DNA of 64,000 nucleotides. Origin: Methylotuvimicrobium alcaliphilum 20Z (GTDB lineage: Bacteria; Pseudomonadota; Gammaproteobacteria; Methylococcales; Methylomonadaceae). A program made the position numbers and the translations under genes. The notes under the pieces are model-generated. The model was not told where the DNA came from, did not search any database, and saw only the letters and a list, made by a program, of their open reading frames with translations. Where the stretch lies: NCBI RefSeq assembly GCF_000968535.2, contig NC_016112.1, positions 2,914,001 through 2,978,000 on the forward strand, given 5' to 3'. Every line of letters begins with the position of its first letter. The first letter of the stretch is position 1. This document shows positions 37,274 through 47,541 of the stretch, in pieces.

Positions 37274-37290
37274 TCAACCTTAGTTCGGGA

Positions 37291-37511
37291 TATACCCTTT
37301 ACTGGTCAAATTTCGGCGCCGGGGTGTCCGTCAAAGGACCCAGCCCCTAAATTAGTAAGACTATTAACCATGACCGATGGGCTATGGAATTTAGGGGCTG
37401 GGTGAATACGTCCATGTAGGCTCTGTGACAGCATCCCTGCTGTCAAAGCCTTTGCCGAACACCCCGGTGCCTCCATACGTCAATGCCGAAATTTAAAGTG
37501 CGATAGGTATA
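37291..37511. repeat. MITE-like repeat family 1, copy h
   Basis: TATACCCTTTACTGGTC to GTGCGATAGGTATA, inverted relative to copies f and g and with the same CCCAGCCCCTAAATT hairpin arms. No gene in 37274-37651. Confidence 0.85.
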
Positions 37512-37651
37512 AAAATACAGTATTCCAAATAGTTAAGGTGGTCTCAGGTAGCGCTGAAAGAAGTGTGCGCAGCGGGATGCTGCGCTCAAGCCTTGTATGA
37601 TTAATTTGAATGAATCGTAGCCAGGAAACACTTTTCACACCACTCTCACGA

Positions 37652-40006
37652 TCATCCTTTCCATTTCCAGTGACGAATTTCCGGCATATCCTCGCCATGC
37701 TTCCTGATGTATTGTTTGTGTTCGATGAGCTTGTCTCGCATGGCTTGCTTGGCGTAGGCAGCCCGAGCTCCCAATTGCGGGAGGCGGTCAATGACATCGC
37801 CAACCAAATGAAACCGGTCCAGGTCGTTCAATACCGTCATGTCGAAGGGCGTAGTGGTGGTGCCTTCTTCTTTGAAACCGCGCACATGCAGGTTCGAGTG
37901 GTTACTGCGACGATAGGTCAACCGATGAATGAGCAATGGATAACCGTGGAAGGCGAAGATGATCGGCTTATCCTTGGTAAAAAGTAAATCGAAATCTTTG
38001 TCGCTCAGACCATTCGGGTGTTCGCTTTGGGTCTGGAGTTTCATCAAATCGACTACATTAATCACCCTAACTTTCAGCTCTGGGAAATATTCCCGCAACA
38101 ACTCGACGGCGGCCAAGGTTTCTAGCGTCGGTACGTCGCCGCAGCATGCCATGACAACATCCGGTTCGCCATCCTGATCGTTGCTGGCCCACGGCCAAAT
38201 ACCCAAACCAGCAGTACAGTGTTTAATGGCCTCATCCATGTCTAACCACTGCGGCGAGGGTTGCTTGCCGGCAACGATAACGTTGACATAATTGCGGCTA
38301 CGCAGGCAATGATCGGTTACCGAAAGCAGCGTATTCGCATCGGGCGGCAGAAAGACACGAATGACTTCCGCCTTTTTGTTCACGACATGGTCCATGAAGC
38401 CTGGATCCTGATGACTAAAACCGTTATGATCCTGTCGCCAGACGTGCGAAGAAAGCAGATAGTTCAAAGATGCAATCGGGCGGCGCCATGGAATCTGATT
38501 CGAGACCTTGAGCCATTTGGCATGCTGGTTGAACATCGAATCAATGATGTGGATAAACGCTTCGTAGCAAGAGAAAAATCCGTGACGCCCAGTCAGCAGG
38601 TAACCTTCGAGCCAACCCTCGCACTGATGCTCGCTCAATATCTCCATCACCCGGCCATCGGGGGCAACGTGATCGTCGCCGGGCACAATTTCCGCGGTCG
38701 AACAACGGTTCGTCACTTCGAACACAGCGCCCCAGCGGTTTGAATTCGTTTCGTCCGGACTAAAGATACGGAAGTTTTCAGGGTTCCGTTTGATCACGTC
38801 GCGGATAAATTCCCCTTGCACTCGGGTGGATTCGGCCTCCACGTTTCCCGGCTTGGACACCTTAACCTCGTAGTCGTGAAAATCAGGCAGATGCAGTTGC
38901 TGTAACAAGAGCCCTCCGTTGGCGTGTGGATTGGCACTCATGCGCCGCTCTCCAGCCGGCGCCAATTCAGCCAATTCGGCAACCAATTTCCCGGTCTTGT
39001 CGAACAATTGCTTCGGATGGTAGCTTTTCAACCACTTTTCCAGAATCTTCACATGCCCCGCTTCACTCATGTCGCCCATCGGAACCTGATGCGATCGAAA
39101 TGTTCCCTCGGTAGGTTTGTCATCGACTTCCTTAGGGCCGGTCCAGCCTTTCGGTGAGCGCAAGATGATCATAGGCCAATTCGGACGTTTCTTGAATCCG
39201 TTGGCGCGGGCTTCAGTTTGGATGCGTTGGATCTCGCCGACCACAGTGTCCAGCGTAGCCGCCATCAGCTGATGCATCGCCATCGGATCCTCGCCTTCGA
39301 CGAAATACGGCGTGTAACCGAGGCCACGAAACATCGCGTCCAGTTCGTCATGCGGAATGCGCGCCAAAACCGTGGGGCCGGCAATTTTATAGCCATTCAA
39401 ATGCAGGATGGGCAACACGGCACCGTCGTGGACCGGATTGAGAAATTTATTCGAATGCCAACTGGCAGCCAGAGGACCGGTCTCTGCTTCACCATCGCCG
39501 ACGACACAAGCAACGATCAGATCGGGATTGTCGAACGCTGCCCCGTAGGCATGCGACAGCGAATAACCCAGCTCGCCTCCCTCGTGAATCGAGCCCGGTG
39601 TTTCAGGTGCAACGTGACTCGGTATGCCGCCGGGGAAGGAAAACTGTTTGAACAGCCGTTTCATCCCCGACTCATTTTGGGCGATATTGGGATACACCTC
39701 GCTGTAGGTACCCTCTAGATAGGCATTCGCCACCAGCGCGGGTCCGCCATGCCCCGGCCCGGTAATGTAGATTACGTTTAGATCATGCATCTTGATAACA
39801 CGGTTCAAGTGGACGTAGGCAAAGTTTAGCCCCGGCGTCGTGCCCCAGTGCCCAAGCAGGCGCGGTTTGATGTGCGCCTGCTTGAGCGGCTTCTTCAACA
39901 GCGGATTGTCATAGAGATAAATCTGACCAACCGATAGATAGTTTGCTGCACGCCAATAGGCGTCAATTTTCCTCAGCAATTCAGGATTCAGAGTTTGTGT
40001 ATTCAT
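37652..40006 (-). CDS. xfp: Phosphoketolase (xylulose-5-phosphate/fructose-6-phosphate)
   Basis: 784 aa thiamine-diphosphate enzyme of full family length. It splits xylulose 5-phosphate or fructose 6-phosphate with phosphate to acetyl phosphate plus a C3 or C4 sugar phosphate. Visible: [74 protein letters not shown] (cofactor-binding GDGE) and the C-terminal [15 protein letters not shown] region. In methanotrophs it links formaldehyde-derived sugars to acetyl units. The ATG overlaps the stop of the P-type ATPase fusion gene by 4 bp (ATGA), so it is translated from that operon. Confidence 0.95.
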   Translation of the reverse strand: MNTQTLNPELLRKIDAYWRAANYLSVGQIYLYDNPLLKKPLKQAHIKPRLLGHWGTTPGLNFAYVHLNRVIKMHDLNVIYITGPGHGGPALVANAYLEGTYSEVYPNIAQNESGMKRLFKQFSFPGGIPSHVAPETPGSIHEGGELGYSLSHAYGAAFDNPDLIVACVVGDGEAETGPLAASWHSNKFLNPVHDGAVLPILHLNGYKIAGPTVLARIPHDELDAMFRGLGYTPYFVEGEDPMAMHQLMAATLDTVVGEIQRIQTEARANGFKKRPNWPMIILRSPKGWTGPKEVDDKPTEGTFRSHQVPMGDMSEAGHVKILEKWLKSYHPKQLFDKTGKLVAELAELAPAGERRMSANPHANGGLLLQQLHLPDFHDYEVKVSKPGNVEAESTRVQGEFIRDVIKRNPENFRIFSPDETNSNRWGAVFEVTNRCSTAEIVPGDDHVAPDGRVMEILSEHQCEGWLEGYLLTGRHGFFSCYEAFIHIIDSMFNQHAKWLKVSNQIPWRRPIASLNYLLSSHVWRQDHNGFSHQDPGFMDHVVNKKAEVIRVFLPPDANTLLSVTDHCLRSRNYVNVIVAGKQPSPQWLDMDEAIKHCTAGLGIWPWASNDQDGEPDVVMACCGDVPTLETLAAVELLREYFPELKVRVINVVDLMKLQTQSEHPNGLSDKDFDLLFTKDKPIIFAFHGYPLLIHRLTYRRSNHSNLHVRGFKEEGTTTTPFDMTVLNDLDRFHLVGDVIDRLPQLGARAAYAKQAMRDKLIEHKQYIRKHGEDMPEIRHWKWKG

Positions 40007-43000
40007 GGTTTATTGTCCTGTGTTAAGCGCGCCATAGGGGGATCCTCGGTGCTACGTTCTTCGGCCTGAGCGGCGCACAAGCAAGCGCCGAAGATGAAAA
40101 TGCACCCGAAAAGGTAAATCCACAGCAGTAAGGCCATGATCCCGCCGAACACCCCATAGACCGCGTTCAACGTGGCGAAATCCTTGAGGTAAACAACGAA
40201 GAGATGTTCCGCTGCGTACAAAAATGCCGTAGCGCACAAAGCGGCAATCCAGACTTCGGCAAAGCGCGTGGGTCGGCTCGGAGCCAGCTGGTAAAAAAGA
40301 CTTAGACTGAGAAAAACCACCAGCGAAGAGATGAAAAAGTTTCCCAAGGTATAGACCCAAGAATTGAAATCATAGATTGGAATGAGCCAATCCTGCGTCA
40401 ATTTCGCCAGCACCGGCACCGCGACGCTTAAAAGTACCACGCAGACCATAATGACAAGAAAAACCAAGCTTTTAAGTGGTCGCCGCCACCAATTGGAGGT
40501 CTCGCTGCCCCATGCGCGGTTGGTGGCAGAGATCAGTGTGGTGAAGATTTGCAACGCTGCCCAAGCAAGCATGAGAAATGCCACCACTCCCATCTGACCG
40601 CGCGCTTCGACTACACCGGTCATCGCGTCAAAAATGTAACTTTCCTTATCGCCACTCATCGGAACATAAGTTTCTACATAAGCAATGATTGCTATTCCGG
40701 CCCGGTCTTGGTCAATGAAGATCGAGGCAATCGTGACAAACAGGATAACCAAAGGAAATAGCGAGAAGAATGCATAGTAGGAGAACGCTCCGGCCCACTG
40801 CGCTCCATCTATAACCGAAAACTTTTTCAGGGCAAGCCAGGGTATGGTCCAAACTCTGCTAGTCTTTTGATTGAGCCGGGTGGCAGATTCAAACGGTGCC
40901 GTCTTCCTTTGCTGTCCTGCGAGCCGCACCACCTTCACTATCTCCAAAATCAACAATGGAATGGCGCCCAAGGCGAGCAAAAGTAAACTATCGCTGAACG
41001 GCATATATGACGTCTTCAGGAAGCGACCCAGCGTTTCGTTATGCTGGCTCCACACCTGGAGGCCGAATGAAACGGCAACCACAAGCATGAGATTGATATT
41101 CGTGAATAGAGAAATACGCCACACCGGCTTGCTTTCGCTGCGAACGCCGAAGGACCGCAATAATTCAGCGAAGACCAGTACAGAAAAAGCGTAGGTGCGC
41201 GCAATTTCCGTGGTTTCCACTTTCAACATATACCAGTAAACCACGAACGCCACACCTGCCGTGAGTATACCCGTGAAGGCCATCGTACGGAGAAATTTGG
41301 GAGTCGTAATGCGCTCTGAGTGAGGGCGCGGGCTGCGATTCATTACGTCGGAATCGATGGGATCGGTAGCCAGACAAAGCGCAGGCAGACCGTCGGTCAC
41401 GAGATTAATCCAAAGTAGGTGAATCGGCAGCAGCGGCGTCGGCAGGCCAATGATTACGCAGACGGTCATCAAAAGCAATTCGCCGGTGTTACCCGCCAGC
41501 AAGTATTGGAGCGTCTTGCGGATATTGTCGTAGATACCGCGCCCCTCTTCGACGGCGGCGACGATGGAGGCAAAGTTGTCATCGGTGATGATCATGTCTG
41601 CCGCCTGCTTGGTAACTTCCGTACCGGCTCGCCCCATGGCAATACCGATGTCGGCGCCTTTGATGGCCGGGGCGTCGTTAACACCGTCGCCGGTCATCGC
41701 CACGACCGCATCATTCGTTTGCCAGGCGCGAATAATGCGTAGCTTGTGCTCAGCGGTAACGCGGGCGTATACGGCTATTTCGGGCGCGTGCTGAAGAAGA
41801 TCCCGGTCGGACATTTTGTCCAGCTCGATGCCCGAGACTGCTCTGTCTTCGTCTGATGCGATACCGATTTCCCGCGCAATGGCCGTTGCAGTATCGGGAT
41901 GATCGCCGGTAATCATCACCACGCGAATGCCGGCTGCGCGGCATTTTGCAACAGCGTCCTTGGCTTCTTGGCGGGGTGGATCAACCATTCCCGACAGGCC
42001 CACGAATACGAGATCATGCTCCACATCGTCAGCTGTTAAGTCGGCGGCTACCGTCTTATCCAGGTCGCGATAAGCCGAACCGAGCACACGCAGGGCTTGC
42101 TGCGCCATCGCGGTATTTTGTGCGACGATGGTCTGTCGATCTTCGTCCGTCATCGGGCGAACTCCAGTGCCGGCATAAAGGTTTGTGCAGCGTTCTAACA
42201 GTACATCGGGCGCTCCGTTGATGAAGGCACGCAGTTTTCCGTCCTGCATTTTACGTATCATCGTGCTGAGTTTGCGATCGGAGTCGAAAGGTATTTCTTG
42301 TTGCTTGGGCAGTTTTCGTTCAATGCTCTCATAGTCACCGCCAGCCTTGGCGCCGGCCGCCAACAATGCACCTTCGGTGGGGTCGCCAATAACTTTCCAG
42401 TTCTCCTTTTCCTGAACCAAATGGGCGTTGTTGCAGCCAAGGATTATAGTCGCAAGTTCGAGCAACGGCGCCGCGTGCTCGACTTCCGCCTTCTTGCCCT
42501 CAAAACGTACTTCGCCTTCCGGTTCATAACCAAGGCCAGTGACCTCGTAACTTTGGTTTGCGACGTAAAGCGCACGCACGGTCATTTCGCCCATCGTCAA
42601 AGTACCGGTTTTGTCCGTGCAGATGGTCGTGGTCGATCCGAGCGTCTCGACTGCGGCCAGTTTGCGTACGAGCGCATGGCGACGGGACATGCGCAATACG
42701 CCGAGCGAGAGCGCCACCGTGACGACCGCAGGTAGTCCTTCCGGTACTGCGGCCACCGCGAGACTCACCGAAGTCAAGGATAACTCGAACAGATCCGTGC
42801 CGCGCAGCAATCCTAATCCGAACAGTAGTGCAACAATGCCCAGCGCCGCCCAAATCAGCATTTGCCCGAAAGACTCGAGTTTTTTCTCCAGCGGAGTTTG
42901 TTCCTCCTCTCCGGCCTTTTCAATCAGACCGGCAATACGGCCCAACTCGGTCTGCATGGCTGTGGCCACGACGACGGCCTGGCCAGTACCCATCGCGACG

Positions 43001-43626
43001 CTGGTGCCCATGAACACCATATTCTCGCGGTCGGCAAGCGGGATATCGCCTTGACCTAAAGTCACAGTCCGCTTAATCACCGCTAACAATTCACCGGTCA
43101 GCGTCGCTTCGATACACTTGAGCGAGGCCGCTTCCAAAAGCCGGGCATCGGCAGCGATCAAGTCGCCAGCTTCTAGCGCTAGAATGTCACCGCTGACGAT
43201 TCCCGAAGCCGGAATCGACGTGACCTTACCATCTCGCAACACCTTGGCCTCGGGCGCGGTCATTTTCTTGAGCGCCGCGATGGACTGCTCGGCTTTGAAT
43301 TCCTGGTAGAAGCCGATGACGGCGTTGAGGACGACGATGGCGAAAATCGCAATAGCATCCATCATTTCGCCCAACAGGCCAGAGACGACGCCGGCTGCGA
43401 TTAGAACCCAGATGATCAGACTTTTGAACTGGTCGAAGATAATCTGCAACGGACTGATGCGCTTGCCTTCCTTCAACGCATTCGGGCCGTTGGCGGTGAG
43501 GCGAAGGCCCGCTTCCTGTACCGTTAGTCCAGCTTCTGAAGATTTGAGCTGTGCCAGCGTTTCCTCGGCGGACTGACTGTACCAGGCCTTGCCTTTTGGT
43601 AGTTCGGTGATGGGTGCTGGGGTCAT
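40003..43626 (-). CDS. P-type cation ATPase fused to C-terminal YihY/BrkB domain
   Basis: 1207 aa. Residues 1 to about 905 are a complete type II P-ATPase (Ca2+/SERCA-PMA1-like): N-terminal cation ATPase domain, an actuator loop TGEL (about 177-180; normally TGES), PEGLP at 295-299, the phosphorylated D338 in DKTGTLT, and [20 protein letters not shown]. After a basic linker ([20 protein letters not shown]), residues about 925-1190 form a complete YihY/BrkB domain with [19 protein letters not shown] and a last helix [20 protein letters not shown]. One uninterrupted frame spans both. Transported ion not determinable. It is first gene of an operon with phosphoketolase. GGGG at modest spacing precedes the ATG. 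Confidence 0.92.
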   Translation of the reverse strand: MTPAPITELPKGKAWYSQSAEETLAQLKSSEAGLTVQEAGLRLTANGPNALKEGKRISPLQIIFDQFKSLIIWVLIAAGVVSGLLGEMMDAIAIFAIVVLNAVIGFYQEFKAEQSIAALKKMTAPEAKVLRDGKVTSIPASGIVSGDILALEAGDLIAADARLLEAASLKCIEATLTGELLAVIKRTVTLGQGDIPLADRENMVFMGTSVAMGTGQAVVVATAMQTELGRIAGLIEKAGEEEQTPLEKKLESFGQMLIWAALGIVALLFGLGLLRGTDLFELSLTSVSLAVAAVPEGLPAVVTVALSLGVLRMSRRHALVRKLAAVETLGSTTTICTDKTGTLTMGEMTVRALYVANQSYEVTGLGYEPEGEVRFEGKKAEVEHAAPLLELATIILGCNNAHLVQEKENWKVIGDPTEGALLAAGAKAGGDYESIERKLPKQQEIPFDSDRKLSTMIRKMQDGKLRAFINGAPDVLLERCTNLYAGTGVRPMTDEDRQTIVAQNTAMAQQALRVLGSAYRDLDKTVAADLTADDVEHDLVFVGLSGMVDPPRQEAKDAVAKCRAAGIRVVMITGDHPDTATAIAREIGIASDEDRAVSGIELDKMSDRDLLQHAPEIAVYARVTAEHKLRIIRAWQTNDAVVAMTGDGVNDAPAIKGADIGIAMGRAGTEVTKQAADMIITDDNFASIVAAVEEGRGIYDNIRKTLQYLLAGNTGELLLMTVCVIIGLPTPLLPIHLLWINLVTDGLPALCLATDPIDSDVMNRSPRPHSERITTPKFLRTMAFTGILTAGVAFVVYWYMLKVETTEIARTYAFSVLVFAELLRSFGVRSESKPVWRISLFTNINLMLVVAVSFGLQVWSQHNETLGRFLKTSYMPFSDSLLLLALGAIPLLILEIVKVVRLAGQQRKTAPFESATRLNQKTSRVWTIPWLALKKFSVIDGAQWAGAFSYYAFFSLFPLVILFVTIASIFIDQDRAGIAIIAYVETYVPMSGDKESYIFDAMTGVVEARGQMGVVAFLMLAWAALQIFTTLISATNRAWGSETSNWWRRPLKSLVFLVIMVCVVLLSVAVPVLAKLTQDWLIPIYDFNSWVYTLGNFFISSLVVFLSLSLFYQLAPSRPTRFAEVWIAALCATAFLYAAEHLFVVYLKDFATLNAVYGVFGGIMALLLWIYLFGCIFIFGACLCAAQAEERSTEDPPMARLTQDNKP

Positions 43627-43779
43627 GTACAGGCCCCTTCAACTGCCAGGCTTGCCCTTGGCGGGGCTTTCCTTTCGGACACTGTTCTCTCTAAGCGCGT
43701 AGCAAAACAGTACGACTGGTTCAGCCACATTCGAAAATTCCGCAACCGTAACGATAACCGCACGGAGTATGTATTTACT

Positions 43780-44550
43780 TCAGCGGCAATGCTTCTTGGT
43801 AACCGATTCATCTATCCAGTATCCTTGGCGATCGTAATGTTGATGCAGTTCTGTCTCATAATCTCTGGTTAGCTGAGATTCCTCCGTATATTCCGGTGAT
43901 TGTTTGATGGCCTCACAGGTGAGATTAATGAAGACTGTCGATTCACTCCAACTAACCCGCTCGATCCATTTCGGTGAAACCAGGACCTTTTTTCCTGGCC
44001 ACCAGTTTTGCGTATCGATGATTAAATAACGAATCGCCCAGGTCTCATCATCGATGACGAAATCCTCGACATGCCCAATATTTCCGTCAGTGGCTTGAAT
44101 GTTATGCCCCATCACATCGTAAGTGCTGCGCAAATTGGGATCCCACTCTTTTTCATCTTGTTTTAGTTCTTTCCATATTTCAGGGTCATGCACAAGGTAG
44201 GGATAAGATCCCCACATGTATGTGCCGCTCCAATACATCGGCCATCCATAATACCCGTAGTAGCTCTGTTCGAATTGTCTCGAGACAGGCTTGTCACTGT
44301 CTAAGGATGGGCTGTCCTCAATCTGCTTCTTGGTCAAATTAATGGTGATGAACTGTTCTTCTTTATTCACTGCGGCCAACGCATACGGAGAGATCAAAAC
44401 CCGTTTGCCGGTAAGCCAGTTGCCTGTGTCGGCGACCAAATAGCGAATCGTCCAGTACCGGTCATCGAAGTAGAATTCTTCCACTTCCCCTATTTCCCCA
44501 TCGAGGCTGTGCAATTTGTAACCTTTTAGTGTTTTGACTTTGTTGAACAT
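43780..44550 (-). CDS. PRC-barrel protein with two PRC domains
   Basis: 256 aa from the ATG at 44550, which has AGGAG at good spacing; a longer frame to 44586 does not. Two PRC-barrel repeats are visible: FNKVKTLKGYKLHSLDGEIG with WTIRYLVADTGNWLTGKRVL (about 1-75) and YDVMGHNIQATDGNIGHVED with WAIRYLIIDTQNWWPGKKVL (about 140-220). PRC barrels bind RNA or protein partners; function here unknown. Probably with the stress genes nearby. Confidence 0.85.
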   Translation of the reverse strand: MFNKVKTLKGYKLHSLDGEIGEVEEFYFDDRYWTIRYLVADTGNWLTGKRVLISPYALAAVNKEEQFITINLTKKQIEDSPSLDSDKPVSRQFEQSYYGYYGWPMYWSGTYMWGSYPYLVHDPEIWKELKQDEKEWDPNLRSTYDVMGHNIQATDGNIGHVEDFVIDDETWAIRYLIIDTQNWWPGKKVLVSPKWIERVSWSESTVFINLTCEAIKQSPEYTEESQLTRDYETELHQHYDRQGYWIDESVTKKHCR

Positions 44551-44769
44551 GGGGGTACTCCTGGTTTTTTGAGTTTGATTTTGCAATCTATTGTCGTCCG
44601 ACTGACAGTCGTATTTGAAAAACCGCTACATTTTTATCTACAGTTAGCGGTCAAAGCGAGTAATCCTAACAAGAGCAGCTGGCATGTATTGAAGCCGTTC
44701 GTGCTAAGCCAAGTCGAAACATGAACGGTCTACAACACTTTCGCCAGTTTGGTGAACCTCAAACTACCC

Positions 44770-44820
44770 ACCCTTCGACAAGGCTCTCCTGAGCAAAGAC
44801 GAAGGGCTCAGGACGAGCGG
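44770..44820. repeat. Palindromic intergenic repeat, GAGCC-TGTCGAA type
   Basis: Inverted arms around CCCTTCGACAAGGCTC and its near complement, related to 202-292, in the gap between the PRC-barrel and DUF302 genes. Confidence 0.5.
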
Positions 44821-44857
44821 TAGTTTGAGGCACTCAAATTGCTCTTTTTTAGGTTAA

Positions 44858-45244
44858 TCAGTTTGATGCCGCTTCTTTCATGATTTTGACAAGGGTGTTT
44901 TCCACATCCCGCGCAACTATTTCCAATTGCGGCACGTTGAACATCCCCAGAAGCGTGGTCGGCTTCAATGTTGCCAGAATGGTTTTACCGCCCTCCTCGT
45001 AAATGGAAATTCGGCATGGCAGTGCGGTGGAAATACTCATGTTTTCATCGAGTACCTTCTTCGCTTGTTGAGGTTGACACACCTCAAAGATCAGACATTC
45101 GCGCGCGAACTCCACACCTTTCTTGGTCATAGTCTCTTTCAGGTTATAAACCTGCATTACGCCGAAATGATTCGCTTCAACGGCGCTCTGCAAAGCAGTA
45201 GCAGTCTCATTCACGGTTTTGTTCGTAGCTAATTGGACCAACAT
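44858..45244 (-). CDS. DUF302-family protein
   Basis: 128 aa cytoplasmic protein with the DUF302 pattern: TATALQSAVEANHFGVMQVY, CLIFEVCQPQQAKKVLDENM, ISTALPCRISIYEEGGKTIL and the end NTLVKIMKEA. Structures of this family show a small alpha/beta fold; role unknown, often beside sulfur or stress genes. AAAGGAGAACCACT precedes the ATG. Its presumed upstream box (about 515 bp away, beyond a MITE) is split by IS copy 2. Confidence 0.85.
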   Translation of the reverse strand: MLVQLATNKTVNETATALQSAVEANHFGVMQVYNLKETMTKKGVEFARECLIFEVCQPQQAKKVLDENMSISTALPCRISIYEEGGKTILATLKPTTLLGMFNVPQLEIVARDVENTLVKIMKEAASN

Positions 45245-45447
45245 AGTGGTTCTCCTTTCAGGGCTAATCGTTTGCTTTCTGGTTTGTTCAATCTGTACAT
45301 TAATGATCCCCTCGTTATGGCCGAACCCACCCGCTACAAACCGTTAACCAGATAATGGCCGTATTGCATCAATCGCAATCAATTGACCAGCCGCTCCGGC
45401 TAGGTTAGTTAACGCAAGAGGACTTATTTTTATTACCACATGATAAT

Positions 45448-45674
45448 TACTCCTTTTTGATCGAAAAACCGTCTAAGAATAAAAGGTATGGGATGTGTCT
45501 ATCGAGGACCGCCGTAAATCCATCCATGGAGGCTTGACGACAGCTCGAACGCCAAGGATGGCGTGTATTAGGAGCAATTGCCGAGGAGCAAAAATCTGCC
45601 CTCCTGCCGACATCCTCGCTAGCTACACCTCATACCTTCATAAAGTTAGTCATTATTTGATTATAAAAGGAGTA
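45448..45674. repeat. MITE-like repeat family 3, copy g
   Basis: Terminal inverted repeat TACTCCTTTTTGATC...AAAAGGAGTA with a second inverted pair AAAGGTATGGGATGTG and CACCTCATACCTT inside. The gap 45245-45764 holds this and no gene. Confidence 0.75.
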
Positions 45675-45833
45675 GTTAGCCACGATCGGATAACTATATA
45701 ACTGAAGCAGAGAATGACATTGCCCACTATTTGAATTAATACACTCAACATTGAACTAGGTCGGCCCTCTGTGTCAATATACCTGAGACACCGCCCCATG
45801 CATTAATTAGGGAACATTTTCGGAGAAAATCTC

Positions 45834-46328
45834 ATGACTGACACAACCGTACAAGCTATTCCTCATGCCGCGGCGAACGCGGAGGACACGCAAGACGCCC
45901 GTAGGGCGGCTGAAGTGTCCTCCGCGTTCGCCGCGGAACCTTCCCGCATCACCAGCGAAGTGCTTGAAAAGGCCGCCCGCCGGACGTTTACCGCCGAATA
46001 CAAAGAGCGCATCTTGACCCAGGCTGATGCGTGTAGCGAACCGGGCTGCATCGGCAAGTTGCTGCGCACAGAGGGATTATATTCCTCACATCTCAGCAAA
46101 TGGCGCAGCGAACGTGAGCAGGCCATCCGCGCCGGTCTATCCAAGCCGCGTGGCCGCAAACCTTCGGACAAGAATCCGTTAGCCGCTGAAAATGCTCGTC
46201 TGCAAGCCGAAATTCAGCGTTTGCAGGCATGCCTAACACAGGCGGAGGCTATCATCGATGTCCAAAAAAAACTTTCGCAACTGCTGGGCTTGTGCGAGAT
46301 TCCAGCCCACACCGGGAGAGCATCATGA
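45834..46328 (+). CDS. IS3-family OrfA, copy 2
   Basis: 164 aa, identical in sequence to copy 1, with the same in-frame hairpin and the A8 slippery run (46264-46271) just before the stop. Confidence 0.92.
   Translation: MTDTTVQAIPHAAANAEDTQDARRAAEVSSAFAAEPSRITSEVLEKAARRTFTAEYKERILTQADACSEPGCIGKLLRTEGLYSSHLSKWRSEREQAIRAGLSKPRGRKPSDKNPLAAENARLQAEIQRLQACLTQAEAIIDVQKKLSQLLGLCEIPAHTGRAS
45868..45936. repeat. Perfect 22-bp inverted repeat within orfA, copy 2
   Basis: Arms 45868-45889 and 45915-45936, exact complements; 25-bp loop with an inner GCCCGTAGGGC hairpin. Confidence 0.92.
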
Positions 46329-47338
46329 AGGCCACGCTTGAACTCAGCCGTGAGGTTGGCGTTAAGGCCGCCTGCGAGGCGCTCAACTTCAACCGTGCCT
46401 CGTTTTATCGCGCACAACAAGATCGCTCTTCGTGGCCGGTCGAACGTCCGCGCCCGCCGCTGGCACTGAGTACGGACGAAGAGCTACACGTCCTGGCGCA
46501 TCTGCACAGCGAGCGTTTCATGGATTGCTCGCCTTATCAGGTCTATGCGGCGCTGCTCGACGAGGGCGTTTACCTGTGCTCCATCAGCACCCTCTATCGC
46601 ATCCTGGTGCGCCACCAGGAAGTGCGCGAGCGCCGCAACCAGCTTCGTCGTCCCAACTACACCAAGCCCGAGTTACTCGCCACTGCGCCCAACCAAGTAT
46701 GGTCATGGGATATCACCAAACTCAAAGGCCCGGCCAAATGGACGTATTTCTACCTCTACGTCATTATCGACATTTTCAGCCGCTGCGTGGTCGGCTGGAT
46801 GGTAGCGCACCGCGAATCCACCGAGCTGGCTAAGCGACTGATTGGCGAAAGCTGTACTCGGCAAACTATCCGTGAAGGCCAATTGACTATTCACGCCGAC
46901 CGCGGCAGCAGTATGACCTCCAAAGGCGTCGAGCAACTGCTGGCTGACCTGGGCGTGACCAAAACCCATTCACGGCCCCATGTCTCCAACGACAACCCGT
47001 ATTCCGAGGCGCAGTTCAAGACCTTGAAATACCGACCGGGCTTTCCGGCTCAATTCGGCGCTATCGAAGATGCCAGAAGCTTTTGCGGAACGTTCTTCGA
47101 CTGGTACAACCATGACCACTATCACTCCGGCATTGCACTGTTAACCCCGGCCAGCGTTCACAGCGGCCAAGCCGTCGAGATAGTTACGCAGCGCACGCAA
47201 GTCCTGCATGCCGCATTCGAGCGCAATCCGGAACGCTTCAAAAACCGCCAACCCCATGCCCAAGCCGTACCTGAAGCCGCTTGGATTAACCCGCCCCCTT
47301 CACGGACGGCAAATGAGGCTCTCGACCAGGAAAACTAA
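46325..47338 (+). CDS. IS3-family transposase OrfB, copy 2
   Basis: 337 aa, identical to copy 1, DDE residues intact, ATGA overlap with orfA. Intact copies mean transposition may still occur. Confidence 0.93.
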   Translation: MKATLELSREVGVKAACEALNFNRASFYRAQQDRSSWPVERPRPPLALSTDEELHVLAHLHSERFMDCSPYQVYAALLDEGVYLCSISTLYRILVRHQEVRERRNQLRRPNYTKPELLATAPNQVWSWDITKLKGPAKWTYFYLYVIIDIFSRCVVGWMVAHRESTELAKRLIGESCTRQTIREGQLTIHADRGSSMTSKGVEQLLADLGVTKTHSRPHVSNDNPYSEAQFKTLKYRPGFPAQFGAIEDARSFCGTFFDWYNHDHYHSGIALLTPASVHSGQAVEIVTQRTQVLHAAFERNPERFKNRQPHAQAVPEAAWINPPPSRTANEALDQEN

Positions 47339-47541
47339 ACTCACAATCTACACTAATTTTTTATTATGGGTGTCTCAAAATCATTGACATATACCGCGGT
47401 GCGGCAGCGAACATATCCAAGCACGACCACAGTGTGGTTTTCCAGTTAGCCCATTTATCCGATAGCTGCGTTACCTTCCGAAGTTCAGGTAAAAGCAGAT
47501 ATATACTCTTCGGTAAATGTCTTTACTCAATGATGCAGTCT

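Larger units (their letters stand above)
45765..47396 (+). mobile_element. IS3-family insertion sequence, copy 2
   Basis: 1632 bp, in inverted orientation to copy 1. Ends CCCTCTGTGTCAAT and ATTGACATATACCG; a 3-bp direct repeat CGG (45762-45764 and 47397-47399) flanks it, the expected IS3-type target duplication. It encodes intact orfA and orfB. Confidence 0.94.
45760..47415 (-). promoter_or_regulatory. Stress-type box, site 13, split by IS copy 2
   Basis: GTCGG at 45760-45764 and, after removal of the IS and one CGG, TGCGGCAGCGAACATA at 47400-47415 join to the minus-strand box ATGTTCGCTGCCGCACCGAC. It would face the DUF302 gene and be divergent from site 14. Confidence 0.65.

Noticed and set aside
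28652-47396. Past inversion between the two IS3 copies
   Set aside because: Copy 2 keeps its own CGG duplication on both sides and rebuilding that site restores a box, so flanks have not been exchanged.
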